The translations under genes and the position numbers were made by a program. The notes beneath the pieces are model-generated. The model searched no databases and was not told the DNA's origin. It was given only the letters and a program-made list of their open reading frames with translations. Shown piece after piece: positions 44,877 to 55,295 of a stretch of DNA of 64,000 nt. Source of the stretch: Streptomyces sp. ISL-98 (lineage in GTDB: Bacteria > Actinomycetota > Actinomycetes > Streptomycetales > Streptomycetaceae); contig NZ_JAGGPB010000035.1 in the NCBI RefSeq assembly GCF_018614055.1, positions 62,001 through 126,000 on the forward strand, given 5' to 3'. Position 1 is the stretch's first letter, and each line of letters starts with the position of its first letter.

Positions 44877-45825
44877 CGGAGAGGTCCTTCATGAGGAGGC
44901 TGATCAGCTTGCCGTGCTGGTCCGGGTCGAGGCCTTCGGGGCCGTGGAGCAGATGGAGGCTGCCGAGCAGCTGGTCGATGGCCACGGACTCGCCGCCGGC
45001 GACGCGTCGTACGAACTCGTCGACGAAGTCGGCCATCGGCCCGCTGTCCGGGACGTCCAGCCGGAGGTGCCTGCGCACCACTTCACGGACGAGCTCCGGG
45101 GTGGGCTTGGGCATGACGTAGCGCACGCAACGGCGCAGGAAGGGGGCGGGCAGTTCCTGTTCGCCGTTGCTCGTCATCACGATGAAGGGGAACTCGGTGC
45201 ACTGCACATGGCCGTCCCCGACGAAGTGGCTGTCGTCGGAGTCCCACATGCGTACGGTGACGGCGCGCTGCTCCTCGCGCAGCAGCTCGGGGATGCGGAA
45301 CTCGCCGCGCTCCAGGACGTCGAGAAGGTCGCCGGGCAGGTCGAGGTCGGCCTTGTCGATCTCGTCGATGAGCAGGGCGCGCGGCCGGGGCGACGGCAGC
45401 AGCGCCGTCCCCAGGGGCCCGAGACTGAGGAAGGCCGCGATGTCGTCCTCGGCGGGCTTTCCGTCGCCCGCGCGGGCCTTCTCCTGCTGCAGCCGCTGGG
45501 CGTGGATGCGGCCGAGGGCGTCGTAGTGGTAGAGCGCGTCGGCCAGGGTGCTGCGCGAGGTGATGTGCCAGCGCAGGACGGGACCGAGGGACAGTTCCAC
45601 CGCGACCTGCTCGATCACGGTGGACTTGCCGGAGCCGGGTACGCCGGTGATCAGCAGGGGCCTGCGCAGGGCGAGCGCCGCATTCACCACGTCGACGAGG
45701 CCCTCCGGGGGCTGGAACACCTCGGCCGCCGAACGCCTGGGGAAGGTGCGCCACGGAGGCGGCGCGGGCAGCCGCACGTCCTCCCCGGGCTCACCGTTTC
45801 CTCGGTAGTACGCGTTCCACGTCAT
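44869..45825 (-). CDS. MoxR-type AAA+ ATPase of the conflict operon
   Basis: A 318-residue AAA+ ATPase. Walker A is G-V-P-G-S-G-K-S-T (61-69), Walker B L-L-I-D-E-I-D-K (151-158), sensor 1 Asn220 in MTSNGEQELP, and candidate arginine fingers Arg231/Arg232. In vWA-MoxR systems the ATPase works as a chaperone-like switch on the vWA partner. Start and stop overlap both neighbours (ATGA with the caspase gene, eight bases with the TIR gene), so the subunits are made together. Confidence 0.88.
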   Translation of the reverse strand: MTWNAYYRGNGEPGEDVRLPAPPPWRTFPRRSAAEVFQPPEGLVDVVNAALALRRPLLITGVPGSGKSTVIEQVAVELSLGPVLRWHITSRSTLADALYHYDALGRIHAQRLQQEKARAGDGKPAEDDIAAFLSLGPLGTALLPSPRPRALLIDEIDKADLDLPGDLLDVLERGEFRIPELLREEQRAVTVRMWDSDDSHFVGDGHVQCTEFPFIVMTSNGEQELPAPFLRRCVRYVMPKPTPELVREVVRRHLRLDVPDSGPMADFVDEFVRRVAGGESVAIDQLLGSLHLLHGPEGLDPDQHGKLISLLMKDLSGA

Positions 45826-47891
45826 GAGGTTCCCTCATCCGGAGTCTGTGCGGGGAGAATCGCGGTCCTGAAGAGGCGGCAGAAGCGCAGCCACTCGTGG
45901 TCGTCCCAGACGGCACGGAGGTCGACGAAGTCCTTCACGGCCTCCTCCCGCCAGCGGCACTGGTAGGCGCGTACGAGCGCTTCGGGCATGTCCCGCCAGT
46001 CGTGTTCGAGGCTTCCGTGACGCGCCTCGGGGAAACCGGCGGCGGTGTGCGGCCACAGCAGCACGGGGGTGTAGGCGAGGAGCATGTCCAGCAGGTCGTC
46101 GTCGACACCTGTGTGGTGCGTCAGTCCGATCGCGCGTGCGTAGCGGCCGTTGCGCAGGTGTCCGCGCAGGACCTGTCTTTCGCCGGTGTCCTGCTCCGCG
46201 AGCCAGTCGACGGGGACGCCCACGTCGCAGGCGGCGATCGCCTCCGACTTGTCGCGGACGGTGGGTTCGATCTCCTGGAGCACCAGGTCCGGCGTCAGCC
46301 GCCGGCTCCAGTGCATGACGACGTCGTACGTCACTCCGAGGCGCTGCGCCACTCCCGCTTCCTCGGGGCGCCAGGTGCGCAGCAGTCTGCTGGGTGCGGC
46401 GACGTCGATGCGCTTCAGCTTGATGTCGAGCGCCGCGGCGTACGTCTCGGCCCAGCGTACGGCGGCCATGACGGCGCTCTCCGTGCCGTTCCGGTCGACG
46501 GTGGGGCAGCGGAAGTCCTCCCGGTGCAGCAGCCCGCCGTCCTTGAGCAGCCAGGCGCCGACCTCCTCGGGCCAGTCGCCGGTGAGGGAGGAGTGCAGGC
46601 TGACGGCGAGCTTCAGTCTGCGTACGCGCTGCCTGCCCGTTACGTCTTCCACGGCGTCGTTGAGGGCCCGCTGGGCGTCGATCAGCAGTGCCCAGCGTGC
46701 AAGCGCCTCGTCGTGGAAGTCCTTCCTGGCGTCCTGCGCGAGCAGGGCGACGAACCTGGCCACCGAGGGCCGGCAGTCGGGGTCGGCGCGCGGATGGTCG
46801 AAGGCCAGCCGGTCGACCGCTTCGACCTCGGACAGTTCCAGCACGCTGCTGGGCAGGCGCCGTTCCCAGGCGAGCTGGGTGTGCAGGGCGCGGCGCAGTC
46901 TTGCGGTGGTCAGGTCGCTGCCGAGCCAGGAGCGGATGAATTTCACGGTGTGTACGGCGATGAGCAGGCTCCGTACGGCACGTTCTGCGCGTCTGCGGGC
47001 CACGGAGTCGGGGAAGTCCTTCAGCCGTTCCTGGCACTCCAGGGCCGACTGCGCGTCACTGGGCAGCGCGGTGGCCGACGCCTCTGGGTCGAGGGCGCCG
47101 AGTGCGGCGGTCAGTTCTTCGCGGGCCAGGGGGCCGCACAGGCCGCCGGGGAACACATGGTGATGGCTGGCGTTGCGGGTGATCCAGAGCCACCCCCGCG
47201 CGAGCCCGTCGCCGTCGTGCTCCCAGCTGCTGACGTTCTGCCCGACGACCAGGCCGCGTACGCTCTGGCGCACTTCGCGCAGGCCGAGCAGCGCACCGCT
47301 GCCGGATACGCCCTTGCGTATGACGCGGGCCAGTTCTCTGGAGAAGGTCAGGCCGGAGCCTTCTTCGCCGGCCAGCGAGCCCATCAGGAGCGAGAGGCGG
47401 CTGCGTCCGTTGCGCATGCCGGCGGCCAGGTCTTCGCGGGGCGGTGACGCGCCGGCCGCGTGGCAGGTGTCGATGATCCCGAGGACACTCGGAATGGCGC
47501 CGTGATTCGCGGCCCCGGCCAGTAACTCGCCCACATTTACGGCGCGTTCGGTCCGGTCCTCCCTCGAATCGGATCCCATGAGGTACAGCGTGGTCGTCGT
47601 CCCGGGTACGAATCCGTGGCCGAGCAGCGCGAGGAACAGACTGGCGTTGCGCTTGGCGGCGTGCTCGATGGCGTCCTCGATCAGTGCCCGGATTTCGTGG
47701 CTCGTCAGGTTGTGGCCCGTCACGAGTGACGGGCGGTCGTCGGGAAGCCCTGGCCGGCACGCGCCGAGGTCGTCGTCGGCCAGCACGTCGTACAGGTCGG
47801 TCGCGGCTTCCTCCAGCCGGTCGAGCTTTTCCATCGACCGGCACTGGGGTGCGACCACCAGCACATGGCGTCGCGGTGGGGCGTTTCTCAT
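45822..47891 (-). CDS. Caspase-family protease with VMAP-like C-terminal region
   Basis: A 689-residue protein. Residues about 8-250 are a caspase/metacaspase-type peptidase: His92 in L-L-G-H-G and Cys143 in I-I-D-T-C-H-A form the dyad, with strands FLALLG and VLGIID before them. The middle is helical. About 500-680 (VMHWSRRLTPDLVLQEIEP, then TPVLLWPHTAAGFP and a WRE-rich tail) resembles the VMAP C-terminal domain of vWA-MoxR-associated proteins; this match is from memory of the family. Codon 123 is TTA (47523-47525), the only one I found in the window, so translation should need the bldA tRNA. ATG 47891 overlaps the hydrolase stop as ATGA. Confidence 0.82.
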   Translation of the reverse strand: MRNAPPRRHVLVVAPQCRSMEKLDRLEEAATDLYDVLADDDLGACRPGLPDDRPSLVTGHNLTSHEIRALIEDAIEHAAKRNASLFLALLGHGFVPGTTTTLYLMGSDSREDRTERAVNVGELLAGAANHGAIPSVLGIIDTCHAAGASPPREDLAAGMRNGRSRLSLLMGSLAGEEGSGLTFSRELARVIRKGVSGSGALLGLREVRQSVRGLVVGQNVSSWEHDGDGLARGWLWITRNASHHHVFPGGLCGPLAREELTAALGALDPEASATALPSDAQSALECQERLKDFPDSVARRRAERAVRSLLIAVHTVKFIRSWLGSDLTTARLRRALHTQLAWERRLPSSVLELSEVEAVDRLAFDHPRADPDCRPSVARFVALLAQDARKDFHDEALARWALLIDAQRALNDAVEDVTGRQRVRRLKLAVSLHSSLTGDWPEEVGAWLLKDGGLLHREDFRCPTVDRNGTESAVMAAVRWAETYAAALDIKLKRIDVAAPSRLLRTWRPEEAGVAQRLGVTYDVVMHWSRRLTPDLVLQEIEPTVRDKSEAIAACDVGVPVDWLAEQDTGERQVLRGHLRNGRYARAIGLTHHTGVDDDLLDMLLAYTPVLLWPHTAAGFPEARHGSLEHDWRDMPEALVRAYQCRWREEAVKDFVDLRAVWDDHEWLRFCRLFRTAILPAQTPDEGTS

Positions 47892-48895
47892 CCGCGGCCC
47901 CGGTGGTGTCCGGTCTGCGGGAGGGCCTCGGCGATGGGTGCCGCGACGCCTGGCTGGGCGAGGTATTTCACCGCCGAGTGGACCCAGATGCCGTCGGAGT
48001 CGACGCGCCTGCTGTCCGGGCCGACCGCTGCCGCGTTCACCGTGAAGTCCCGCTCCAGGATGGGGCGTACGGCGATGACGTCGTCCCGGTCCCAGAAGTT
48101 CAGCCAGCACGCCAGCCCGTGGGGCGTGCCGGGCGGCTGCGGCACGAGCTTCGGCCGTACGACGGTGCGCATGGCCAGCGGCGAGCCGAGCGTGACGAAC
48201 AGCGGTACGGCGGCGCGCAGTTCATGCAGGGCCTCCAGTGCCACGATCGTGCCCAGGGAGTGCGCCACCACCACGGCGGGCCCGTCCCCGACCGCCTCGG
48301 TGACCCGGGCACGGATACGCCGGTCCAGGCCGACGCCGGCCTTGTCGTGCTCGACGCGCGCCAGGTAGCGGGAGACCTGTGCGAGGTCGCGGACCATCAG
48401 CTTGGGCGCCGCCCACTGGGCGGCCCCGCCCCACGGCTGCCAGGACAGGAGGGTCGTCGCGACGTTGAGTGCGCGGCGCACGAGCGACATGCTGCCCTGG
48501 GCCTGCGGCCTGGGGGCGGCCTCCGCCCGCGCGTGTTCGAGCAGCCTGCGGCCCGCCTCGTAGTCGTCGCCGCCGCGCTTGTGGCCCGTGGGTCCGGCGT
48601 TCTGCTCGTGTTCCGCCGCCAGTACGTCGACCAGCTCGGCCAGCAGGTCGACGAGGATCCGGGCCTCCTCGTCGTCGAGCGGACCGGACCCCGCGCCCTG
48701 CGCCTGCGGGCGCCGGAAGAGGTCGCCGTAGTACGCGAAAACGCACTCCACCGCGCCACCGGGCCGCTCCAGTTCGCGGGCCATCCGGGTGTGGCCGCCC
48801 ACGCTCATTCCGGCGGCCAAAGCCCTTTTCCAGTCGGCGAGTTCGCGGTCGCACTCACGGGGGCCGCCTATCCCGTGCACGAAGACCAGCCGCAT
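47888..48895 (-). CDS. Alpha/beta hydrolase, PGAP1/lipase-like, first gene of the conflict operon
   Basis: A 335-residue serine hydrolase. It starts MRLVFVHGIGG (oxyanion loop); the nucleophile elbow is A-H-S-L-G with Ser213 in VVVAHSLGTIVALEAL. Asp in WDRDDV and His in GIWVHSAVKYL are likely catalytic partners. A long helical insertion (about 70-180) could be a lid. ATG 48895 has GGGGGAGG five bases upstream, the best ribosome site in the operon. It could be a lipase effector or a membrane-damage sensor; sequence does not decide. Confidence 0.8.
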   Translation of the reverse strand: MRLVFVHGIGGPRECDRELADWKRALAAGMSVGGHTRMARELERPGGAVECVFAYYGDLFRRPQAQGAGSGPLDDEEARILVDLLAELVDVLAAEHEQNAGPTGHKRGGDDYEAGRRLLEHARAEAAPRPQAQGSMSLVRRALNVATTLLSWQPWGGAAQWAAPKLMVRDLAQVSRYLARVEHDKAGVGLDRRIRARVTEAVGDGPAVVVAHSLGTIVALEALHELRAAVPLFVTLGSPLAMRTVVRPKLVPQPPGTPHGLACWLNFWDRDDVIAVRPILERDFTVNAAAVGPDSRRVDSDGIWVHSAVKYLAQPGVAAPIAEALPQTGHHRGRG

Positions 48896-48929
48896 CCACA
48901 CCTCCCCCGCAGATTCGATGTACACGAGG

Positions 48930-49622
48930 TTAGCAATGGGCTCCGCGAGGCGGACCGTTTCTACCCGGTCCCGGTGCGACGAGCCCCGACTCGTAGGCGA
49001 ATACGACCAGTTGGGCACGGTCGCGGGCGCCCAGCTTGATCATCGCGCGGCTGACGTGGGTCTTGGCAGTGAACGGGCTGATCACCATGTGGTCGGCGAT
49101 CTCCTCGTTCGTCAGGCCGTGCGCGACGAGCGCGACGACCTCGCATTCGCGCCGGGTGAGGGTCTCGAAGCCGGGGGCGGTGTGGCGGTCCGGTGGGCGG
49201 GCGACGAATTCGGTGATGAGGCGGCGGGTGACGGACGGCGAGAGGAGGGCGTCGCCGCGGGCCGCGATGCGGATGGCCTGGAGCAGGTCGGCCGGTTCGG
49301 TGTCCTTGAGGAGGAAACCGGCGGCCCCGGCACGCAGGGCGTCGAAGACGTACTCGTCGAGGCCGTAGTTGGTGAGGATGACGACATGCACCCCGGCCAG
49401 CGCGGGGTCTTCGGCGATGTGGCGGGTGGTTTCGATGCCGGTCATGACCGGCATCTGTATGTCGACGAGCGCGACGTCCGGGACGTGGCGGCGGGCGAGT
49501 TCGATGCCCTGACGGCCGTCGGGGGCCTCCGCGACGACCTCGATGTCGTCCTCGGCGTCGATGAGTGCGCGGAAGCCTGCCCGCATCAGCGCCTGGTCGT
49601 CGACGATCAGTACGCGGATCAT
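48930..49622 (-). CDS. NarL/LuxR-family response regulator
   Basis: A 230-residue two-component regulator. The receiver has the acidic pair DD near residue 7, phosphoacceptor Asp in L-V-D-I-Q-M-P and Lys in LLKDTEP. The C-terminal LuxR HTH reads LTRRECEVVALVAHGLTNEEIADHMVISPFTAKTHVSRAM. It is coupled to its kinase (4-base overlap). Only 34 bases separate its stop from the hydrolase start of the conflict operon on the same strand. Confidence 0.92.
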   Translation of the reverse strand: MIRVLIVDDQALMRAGFRALIDAEDDIEVVAEAPDGRQGIELARRHVPDVALVDIQMPVMTGIETTRHIAEDPALAGVHVVILTNYGLDEYVFDALRAGAAGFLLKDTEPADLLQAIRIAARGDALLSPSVTRRLITEFVARPPDRHTAPGFETLTRRECEVVALVAHGLTNEEIADHMVISPFTAKTHVSRAMIKLGARDRAQLVVFAYESGLVAPGPGRNGPPRGAHC

Positions 49623-50749
49623 GAAGCGTCCAGGGGGAGTTCGGCCCGTACGGTGAAGCCGCCGTCGGGGCGCGGGGCGGCGTGCAGGACACCGCCGAGG
49701 GCCGCGACGCGCTCGCGCATGCCGGTCAGGCCGGTGCCGGGGGTGGTCGGGCCGGCTGTTGCGTCCGTGCCCTCGTCGTCTATTCGTACGGCGAAGTGAT
49801 CGCCCGCGTAGGTGAGTTGGACGGAGGTCTTGGCCCGGCCCGCGTGCCGGGCGACATTGGTGAGTGCCTCCTGGACGATGCGGTACGCCGCCCTGTCGAC
49901 GTCTGTCGGCAGCTGACGTTCCTCACCCGCGACGGTCACCGAGGCGGCGAGTCCGGCCGCACAGGCCCGCTCGACGAGTTCGCCGAGCCTGTCGAGGCCG
50001 CTGCCGGGTGGTACGACGTCGGTGCGCAGCACGTCGAGCGTCGCCCGCAGCTCGCGCATGGCCTCGCCGCTCGCCTCCTGGATCGCGAGCAGCGCCTCCG
50101 GCACCTCCTCGCCCCGTTTGCGCGCCAGGTGGACGGCAACTCCCGCCTGGAGCTTGACGATCGAGATGGAGTGGGTGAGCGAGTCGTGAAGTTCGCGCGC
50201 GATCCGCAGCCGCTCCTCCCCCGCCCGGCGCAGCGCGGCCTCTTCGCGGGTGCGTTCCGCCTCGGCGGCGCGCTCTTCGGTCTGACGCAGATACGCCTGC
50301 CAGTTCTTGTCGATGAGCCCGGTCACCCCGGCGCAGATGAACCAGCCGTGCAGCAGCAGCGTGCGTTCGAACCCGTCCCCGGACGTGCTCGCGAAAAAGA
50401 ACCCCACGAGGAAGACGACGCTCACGCCGACCGCCGCCGCCCGGTGCCCTGCCCGGGTCACCGCGTGCACGCCGGCGACCACCGGGAACGCCGCCGAAGT
50501 CCCCGGATTCGCGTGTACGACGTAACCGAGCATGCAGGCCGCGGTGAAAACCAGCACCGGGACGGGGGCGCGGCGGTGCACGGCGAGCGCCAGCGACCCT
50601 GCCATGACCAGGACCACGTCGGCGGTACCGGGCCCCGGCCCCGACGTGGTGAAGCCCGCGAGGAGGACCGCGCCGCCGATGACGGCCGCAAGTCCCTTGT
50701 CGATGAGCCCCGTTCGCCAGGCATGCCGATCCCGCTGATCCCCGCGCAT
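49619..50749 (-). CDS. Two-component sensor histidine kinase (HisKA_3 type)
   Basis: A 376-residue membrane sensor with about four to five N-terminal helices and no large extracellular domain, so it probably senses within the membrane. A coiled coil (ERAAEAERTREEAALRRAG) leads to the phosphoacceptor His in RIARELHDSLTHSIS. The HATPase domain has AYRIVQEALTNVARHA and the G box TGLTGMRERVAALGG. The start is ATG 50749 (MRGDQRD); GTG 50776 is possible. It pairs with the response regulator directly downstream. Confidence 0.9.
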   Translation of the reverse strand: MRGDQRDRHAWRTGLIDKGLAAVIGGAVLLAGFTTSGPGPGTADVVLVMAGSLALAVHRRAPVPVLVFTAACMLGYVVHANPGTSAAFPVVAGVHAVTRAGHRAAAVGVSVVFLVGFFFASTSGDGFERTLLLHGWFICAGVTGLIDKNWQAYLRQTEERAAEAERTREEAALRRAGEERLRIARELHDSLTHSISIVKLQAGVAVHLARKRGEEVPEALLAIQEASGEAMRELRATLDVLRTDVVPPGSGLDRLGELVERACAAGLAASVTVAGEERQLPTDVDRAAYRIVQEALTNVARHAGRAKTSVQLTYAGDHFAVRIDDEGTDATAGPTTPGTGLTGMRERVAALGGVLHAAPRPDGGFTVRAELPLDAS

Positions 50750-50916
50750 GAACCGCACCCTAGACGCCGCTCCCACCCCGCGCCTCCTCCCCGCAGACGG
50801 CTTTCACGCTACTTCCGGGGAAGTAGTCCCGGCGCGACGCCGTATGCCGGGCGCAGCCGGGAATGCCTCCGGATGTACGACGACGGGGACCCGGCCCGCG
50901 GGCGAGCATCGTCAGC

Positions 50917-51948
50917 ATGACTGGACCTTTCCGCTTCACCTCACCCGTACCCGCCAAGTCCGCGACCGGAGTCGTCGCCGATGTCTACGCCCAACTGGAC
51001 ACCGACTTCGGCATCCAGGCCCCGGCGACGTTCACCGTGCTGTCGTCCGCTCCCCCGGTGCTGACCGCCACCTGGGCACTGATGCGCGAGTCCCTGCTGG
51101 CGGGCCAGACGTCCCGCACGGCAAAAGAGCTGGTGGCCACGGGGGTGTCACTGGCGAACGAGTGCGAGTTCTGCATCAACGCACACACCATGCTGCTGTA
51201 CGCGGGCGGCGACCACGCCCTCGCGGAGACGATCGGGCGCGGCGAAGAGCCGGCCGATTCGGCGCAGGCGCGGCTGCTGGCGTGGGGCCGGGCGATCGGT
51301 GTGCCGTCCACCGAGCGCCCCTTCCCGCCGGAGCAGGCCGCCGAGTTCATCGGTACGGCCCTCGCCTTCCACTTCATCAACCGCATCGCGTCGGCGCTGC
51401 TCTCCGACAACTCCATGACCGACGAGGCGCAGAAGGCGCGCTTCCTGGAGAGCGCGGCGGGCCGCCGCCTCTCGGACACGATCGCCCGTGAGCTGAGGCC
51501 CGGCACCAGCCTCCCCGTCGTGGACACATCGCGGCAGGAGGTCGCCGAGATGCGCCGCAAGTTCAGCCCCAGCCCCAGCCCCGACAACAGCGTCCCCCGG
51601 CCGGCGGAGCTGGAGGAGCCCGAGTGGGCAGTGGGATCACCCATCGGTGCAGCGTACGGAGCGCTGCGCGAGGCCGGAGCGATGGGCGCGGGACTGCTCT
51701 CCGACAGCGATCAGGCGTTTGTACGGAAGGTGGTGGCCGACTGGGACGGCATCACGACGCATCCGTCCCTGCCGGAGGCCCCGAGCGCGGGCGCCCGTCT
51801 CGCCCTGCTGGCCGCCCTCGCCCCGAACCGGATCACTGCCGAGGACGTGCAGGCCTGGAAGACCCCTCAGCACTCCGACCACTGCACGGTCCACCTGATC
51901 GCGTACGGCGCGATCCTCGCCGTCGAGCGCATCGAGGAAACCCTGTGA
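50917..51948 (+). CDS. AhpD-like / carboxymuconolactone decarboxylase family protein
   Basis: A 343-residue all-helical protein. ANECEFCINAHTMLLYAGG carries the CxxC...H alkylhydroperoxidase motif, where the cysteines reduce peroxides in AhpD-type enzymes. The second half (from about 200) is a divergent copy of the fold in which the Cys motif is lost. This resembles long Streptomyces CMD proteins of unknown substrate. ATG 50917 lies in a 167-base gap shared with the divergent sensor kinase. Confidence 0.8.
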   Translation: MTGPFRFTSPVPAKSATGVVADVYAQLDTDFGIQAPATFTVLSSAPPVLTATWALMRESLLAGQTSRTAKELVATGVSLANECEFCINAHTMLLYAGGDHALAETIGRGEEPADSAQARLLAWGRAIGVPSTERPFPPEQAAEFIGTALAFHFINRIASALLSDNSMTDEAQKARFLESAAGRRLSDTIARELRPGTSLPVVDTSRQEVAEMRRKFSPSPSPDNSVPRPAELEEPEWAVGSPIGAAYGALREAGAMGAGLLSDSDQAFVRKVVADWDGITTHPSLPEAPSAGARLALLAALAPNRITAEDVQAWKTPQHSDHCTVHLIAYGAILAVERIEETL

Positions 51949-52699
51949 GCACGAAGGCCCCGGTGGGCGGGGTGGGCCGCTGATTCGAAGTGCTCGGAGG
52001 CCGCTGTTAAGGTGTCGTGCGCCCGTCAAGGTGGTTCAGGCCCTTGAGGGAACTCCCCTTCGCATTCGGACGCATTCCGCTGCGCATCCCGACACCTTTC
52101 AACGGGGGTTGAAAACATGAAGCTTCGCCATGTCCGTTCCGTAGCCGTAGTCGCCGTGGTCCTGGTTGCCCTGACCGGAGCCCGCCGCGGCGGTGACAGT
52201 GGTGGTGGCTGCGACGACAACAAGAGCAGCAGCTCCAGCTCCAGCTCGTCGAGCGGCGGGTTCGGCTCGGACGACGGGTACAGCTCGAGCGGCGGGTACA
52301 GCTCGGGCGACACCAGCAGCAGCGGCAGCTCAAGCCCCGGCTCCTCGTCGACCCCCCGCAAGCCCTCGGGCGTCAGCGGGAGCCGGGACAGCGACTCGAG
52401 CCGCGGGACCACGACCGAGGCCAAGGAGGACTTCTGGCTCGACCGCTGCCAGATCAGGCGGGACTCCGCGACCGAGGGCGACGTCCTCTTCACGTACCGC
52501 ATCACCAACGGCAATTCCCGTCAGTACGCGAACTACAACGGCACCCTCGAGTTCGTGAAGAAGTCGGACGGGACAGTCCTTGCCACCGCCCAGTACTCGG
52601 TCAGGAACCTGGCCCCGGGAAAGACCGAGACCGGCCGCGTCCATGCCACGGCCCTGAGCTACGCCAATGACATGGAGACCCTGATAGGGAAGTGCACGA

Positions 52700-54259
<1,560 letters not shown>

Positions 54260-54284
54260 GGCGTCGGGACCCTTCGCTGGTGGC

Positions 54285-55286
54285 TCAGGACGTGAGTGCG
54301 GGGATGATCTCGGCGCCGTACGCGTCGATCGTCGCTTCGCGCGCGTCGTGCATGTCGTAGACCGCGAACTGGTCGACGCCGAGCTCGCGCAGTGCCTTGA
54401 GCTTCTCGATGTGCGCCTCGGCCGGTCCCAGCAGGCAGAAGCGGTCGACGATCTCGTCGGGTACGAACGCGGTGTCCGGGTTCCCAGCGCGCCCGTGATG
54501 GCTGTAGTCGTATCCCTGCCGTTGTTTGATGTACTCGGTCAACGCCTCCGGCACCAGCCCGGAGTGCTCCCCGTACCGGCCGACCAGGTCGGCCACATGG
54601 TTGCCGACCATCCCGCCGAACCACCGGCACTGCTCCCGTGCGTGCGCCAGGTCGTCGCTGACGTATGCCGGGGCCGCGACACAGATCGTGATGGACGCCG
54701 GGTCCCGGCCGGCGTCCGACGCGGCGGTGCGTACCGCCTTGATCATCCACTCCGTGAGGTACGGGTCGGCGAGCTGGAGGATGAACCCGTCGGCCTGCTG
54801 CCCGGCCAGGGCCAGCGCCTTCGGCCCGTACGCCCCCATCCACACGGGCAGGCTGCCGTTCTTCACCCAGGGGATCCTGACCGTCTGCCCGTCGACCTGC
54901 GCCTCGCGGCCCTCCGCCAGGTCACGGATGACGCCGATCGCCTCGCCGAGCCGCGCCAGGGTGTTGGGTTTGCGGCCCGCGACGCGCATCGCGGAGTCGC
55001 CGCGTCCGATGCCGCAGACCGTCCGGTTGCCGAACATGTCGTTGAGGGTGGCGAAGGTGGAGGCGGTGACCTCCCAGGTGCGGGTGCCGGGGTTGGTCAC
55101 CATCGGGCCGACGATCAGCCGCTCGGTGTGTTCGAGGATGCGGCTGTAGATGACGAAGGGCTCCTGCCAGAGCACGGCGGAATCGAAGGTCCAGCCGTAG
55201 CTGAAGCCGTTGCGCTCCGCGCGCCGCATCAGGCTGATGACCTCCGACGCGGGCGGGTCGGTCTGCAGGACGAGTCCGAAGTCCAC
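54285..55286 (-). CDS. F420-type LLM-class oxidoreductase (TIGR03842-like)
   Basis: A 333-residue luciferase-like TIM-barrel oxidoreductase. MDFGLVLQTDPPASEV begins the fold, GPMVTNPGTRTWEVTAS and TVCGIGRGDSAMRVAGRKP are coenzyme-binding stretches, and YGPKALALAGQQADGFILQ lies in the C-terminal half. This subfamily sits beside dihydropyrimidinase in many actinobacteria. No PreA/PreT or DPYD-type dihydropyrimidine dehydrogenase is in the operon, so this enzyme may carry out the first pyrimidine reduction. The gene begins nine bases after the dihydropyrimidinase stop. Confidence 0.87.
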   Translation of the reverse strand: MDFGLVLQTDPPASEVISLMRRAERNGFSYGWTFDSAVLWQEPFVIYSRILEHTERLIVGPMVTNPGTRTWEVTASTFATLNDMFGNRTVCGIGRGDSAMRVAGRKPNTLARLGEAIGVIRDLAEGREAQVDGQTVRIPWVKNGSLPVWMGAYGPKALALAGQQADGFILQLADPYLTEWMIKAVRTAASDAGRDPASITICVAAPAYVSDDLAHAREQCRWFGGMVGNHVADLVGRYGEHSGLVPEALTEYIKQRQGYDYSHHGRAGNPDTAFVPDEIVDRFCLLGPAEAHIEKLKALRELGVDQFAVYDMHDAREATIDAYGAEIIPALTS

Positions 55287-55295
55287 GTGGACCTC

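Noticed and set aside
48896..48929. Possible small FxSxx-ending peptide (FxsA) before the conflict operon
   Set aside because: Only 34 bases are available and they hold the ribosome site of the hydrolase gene.
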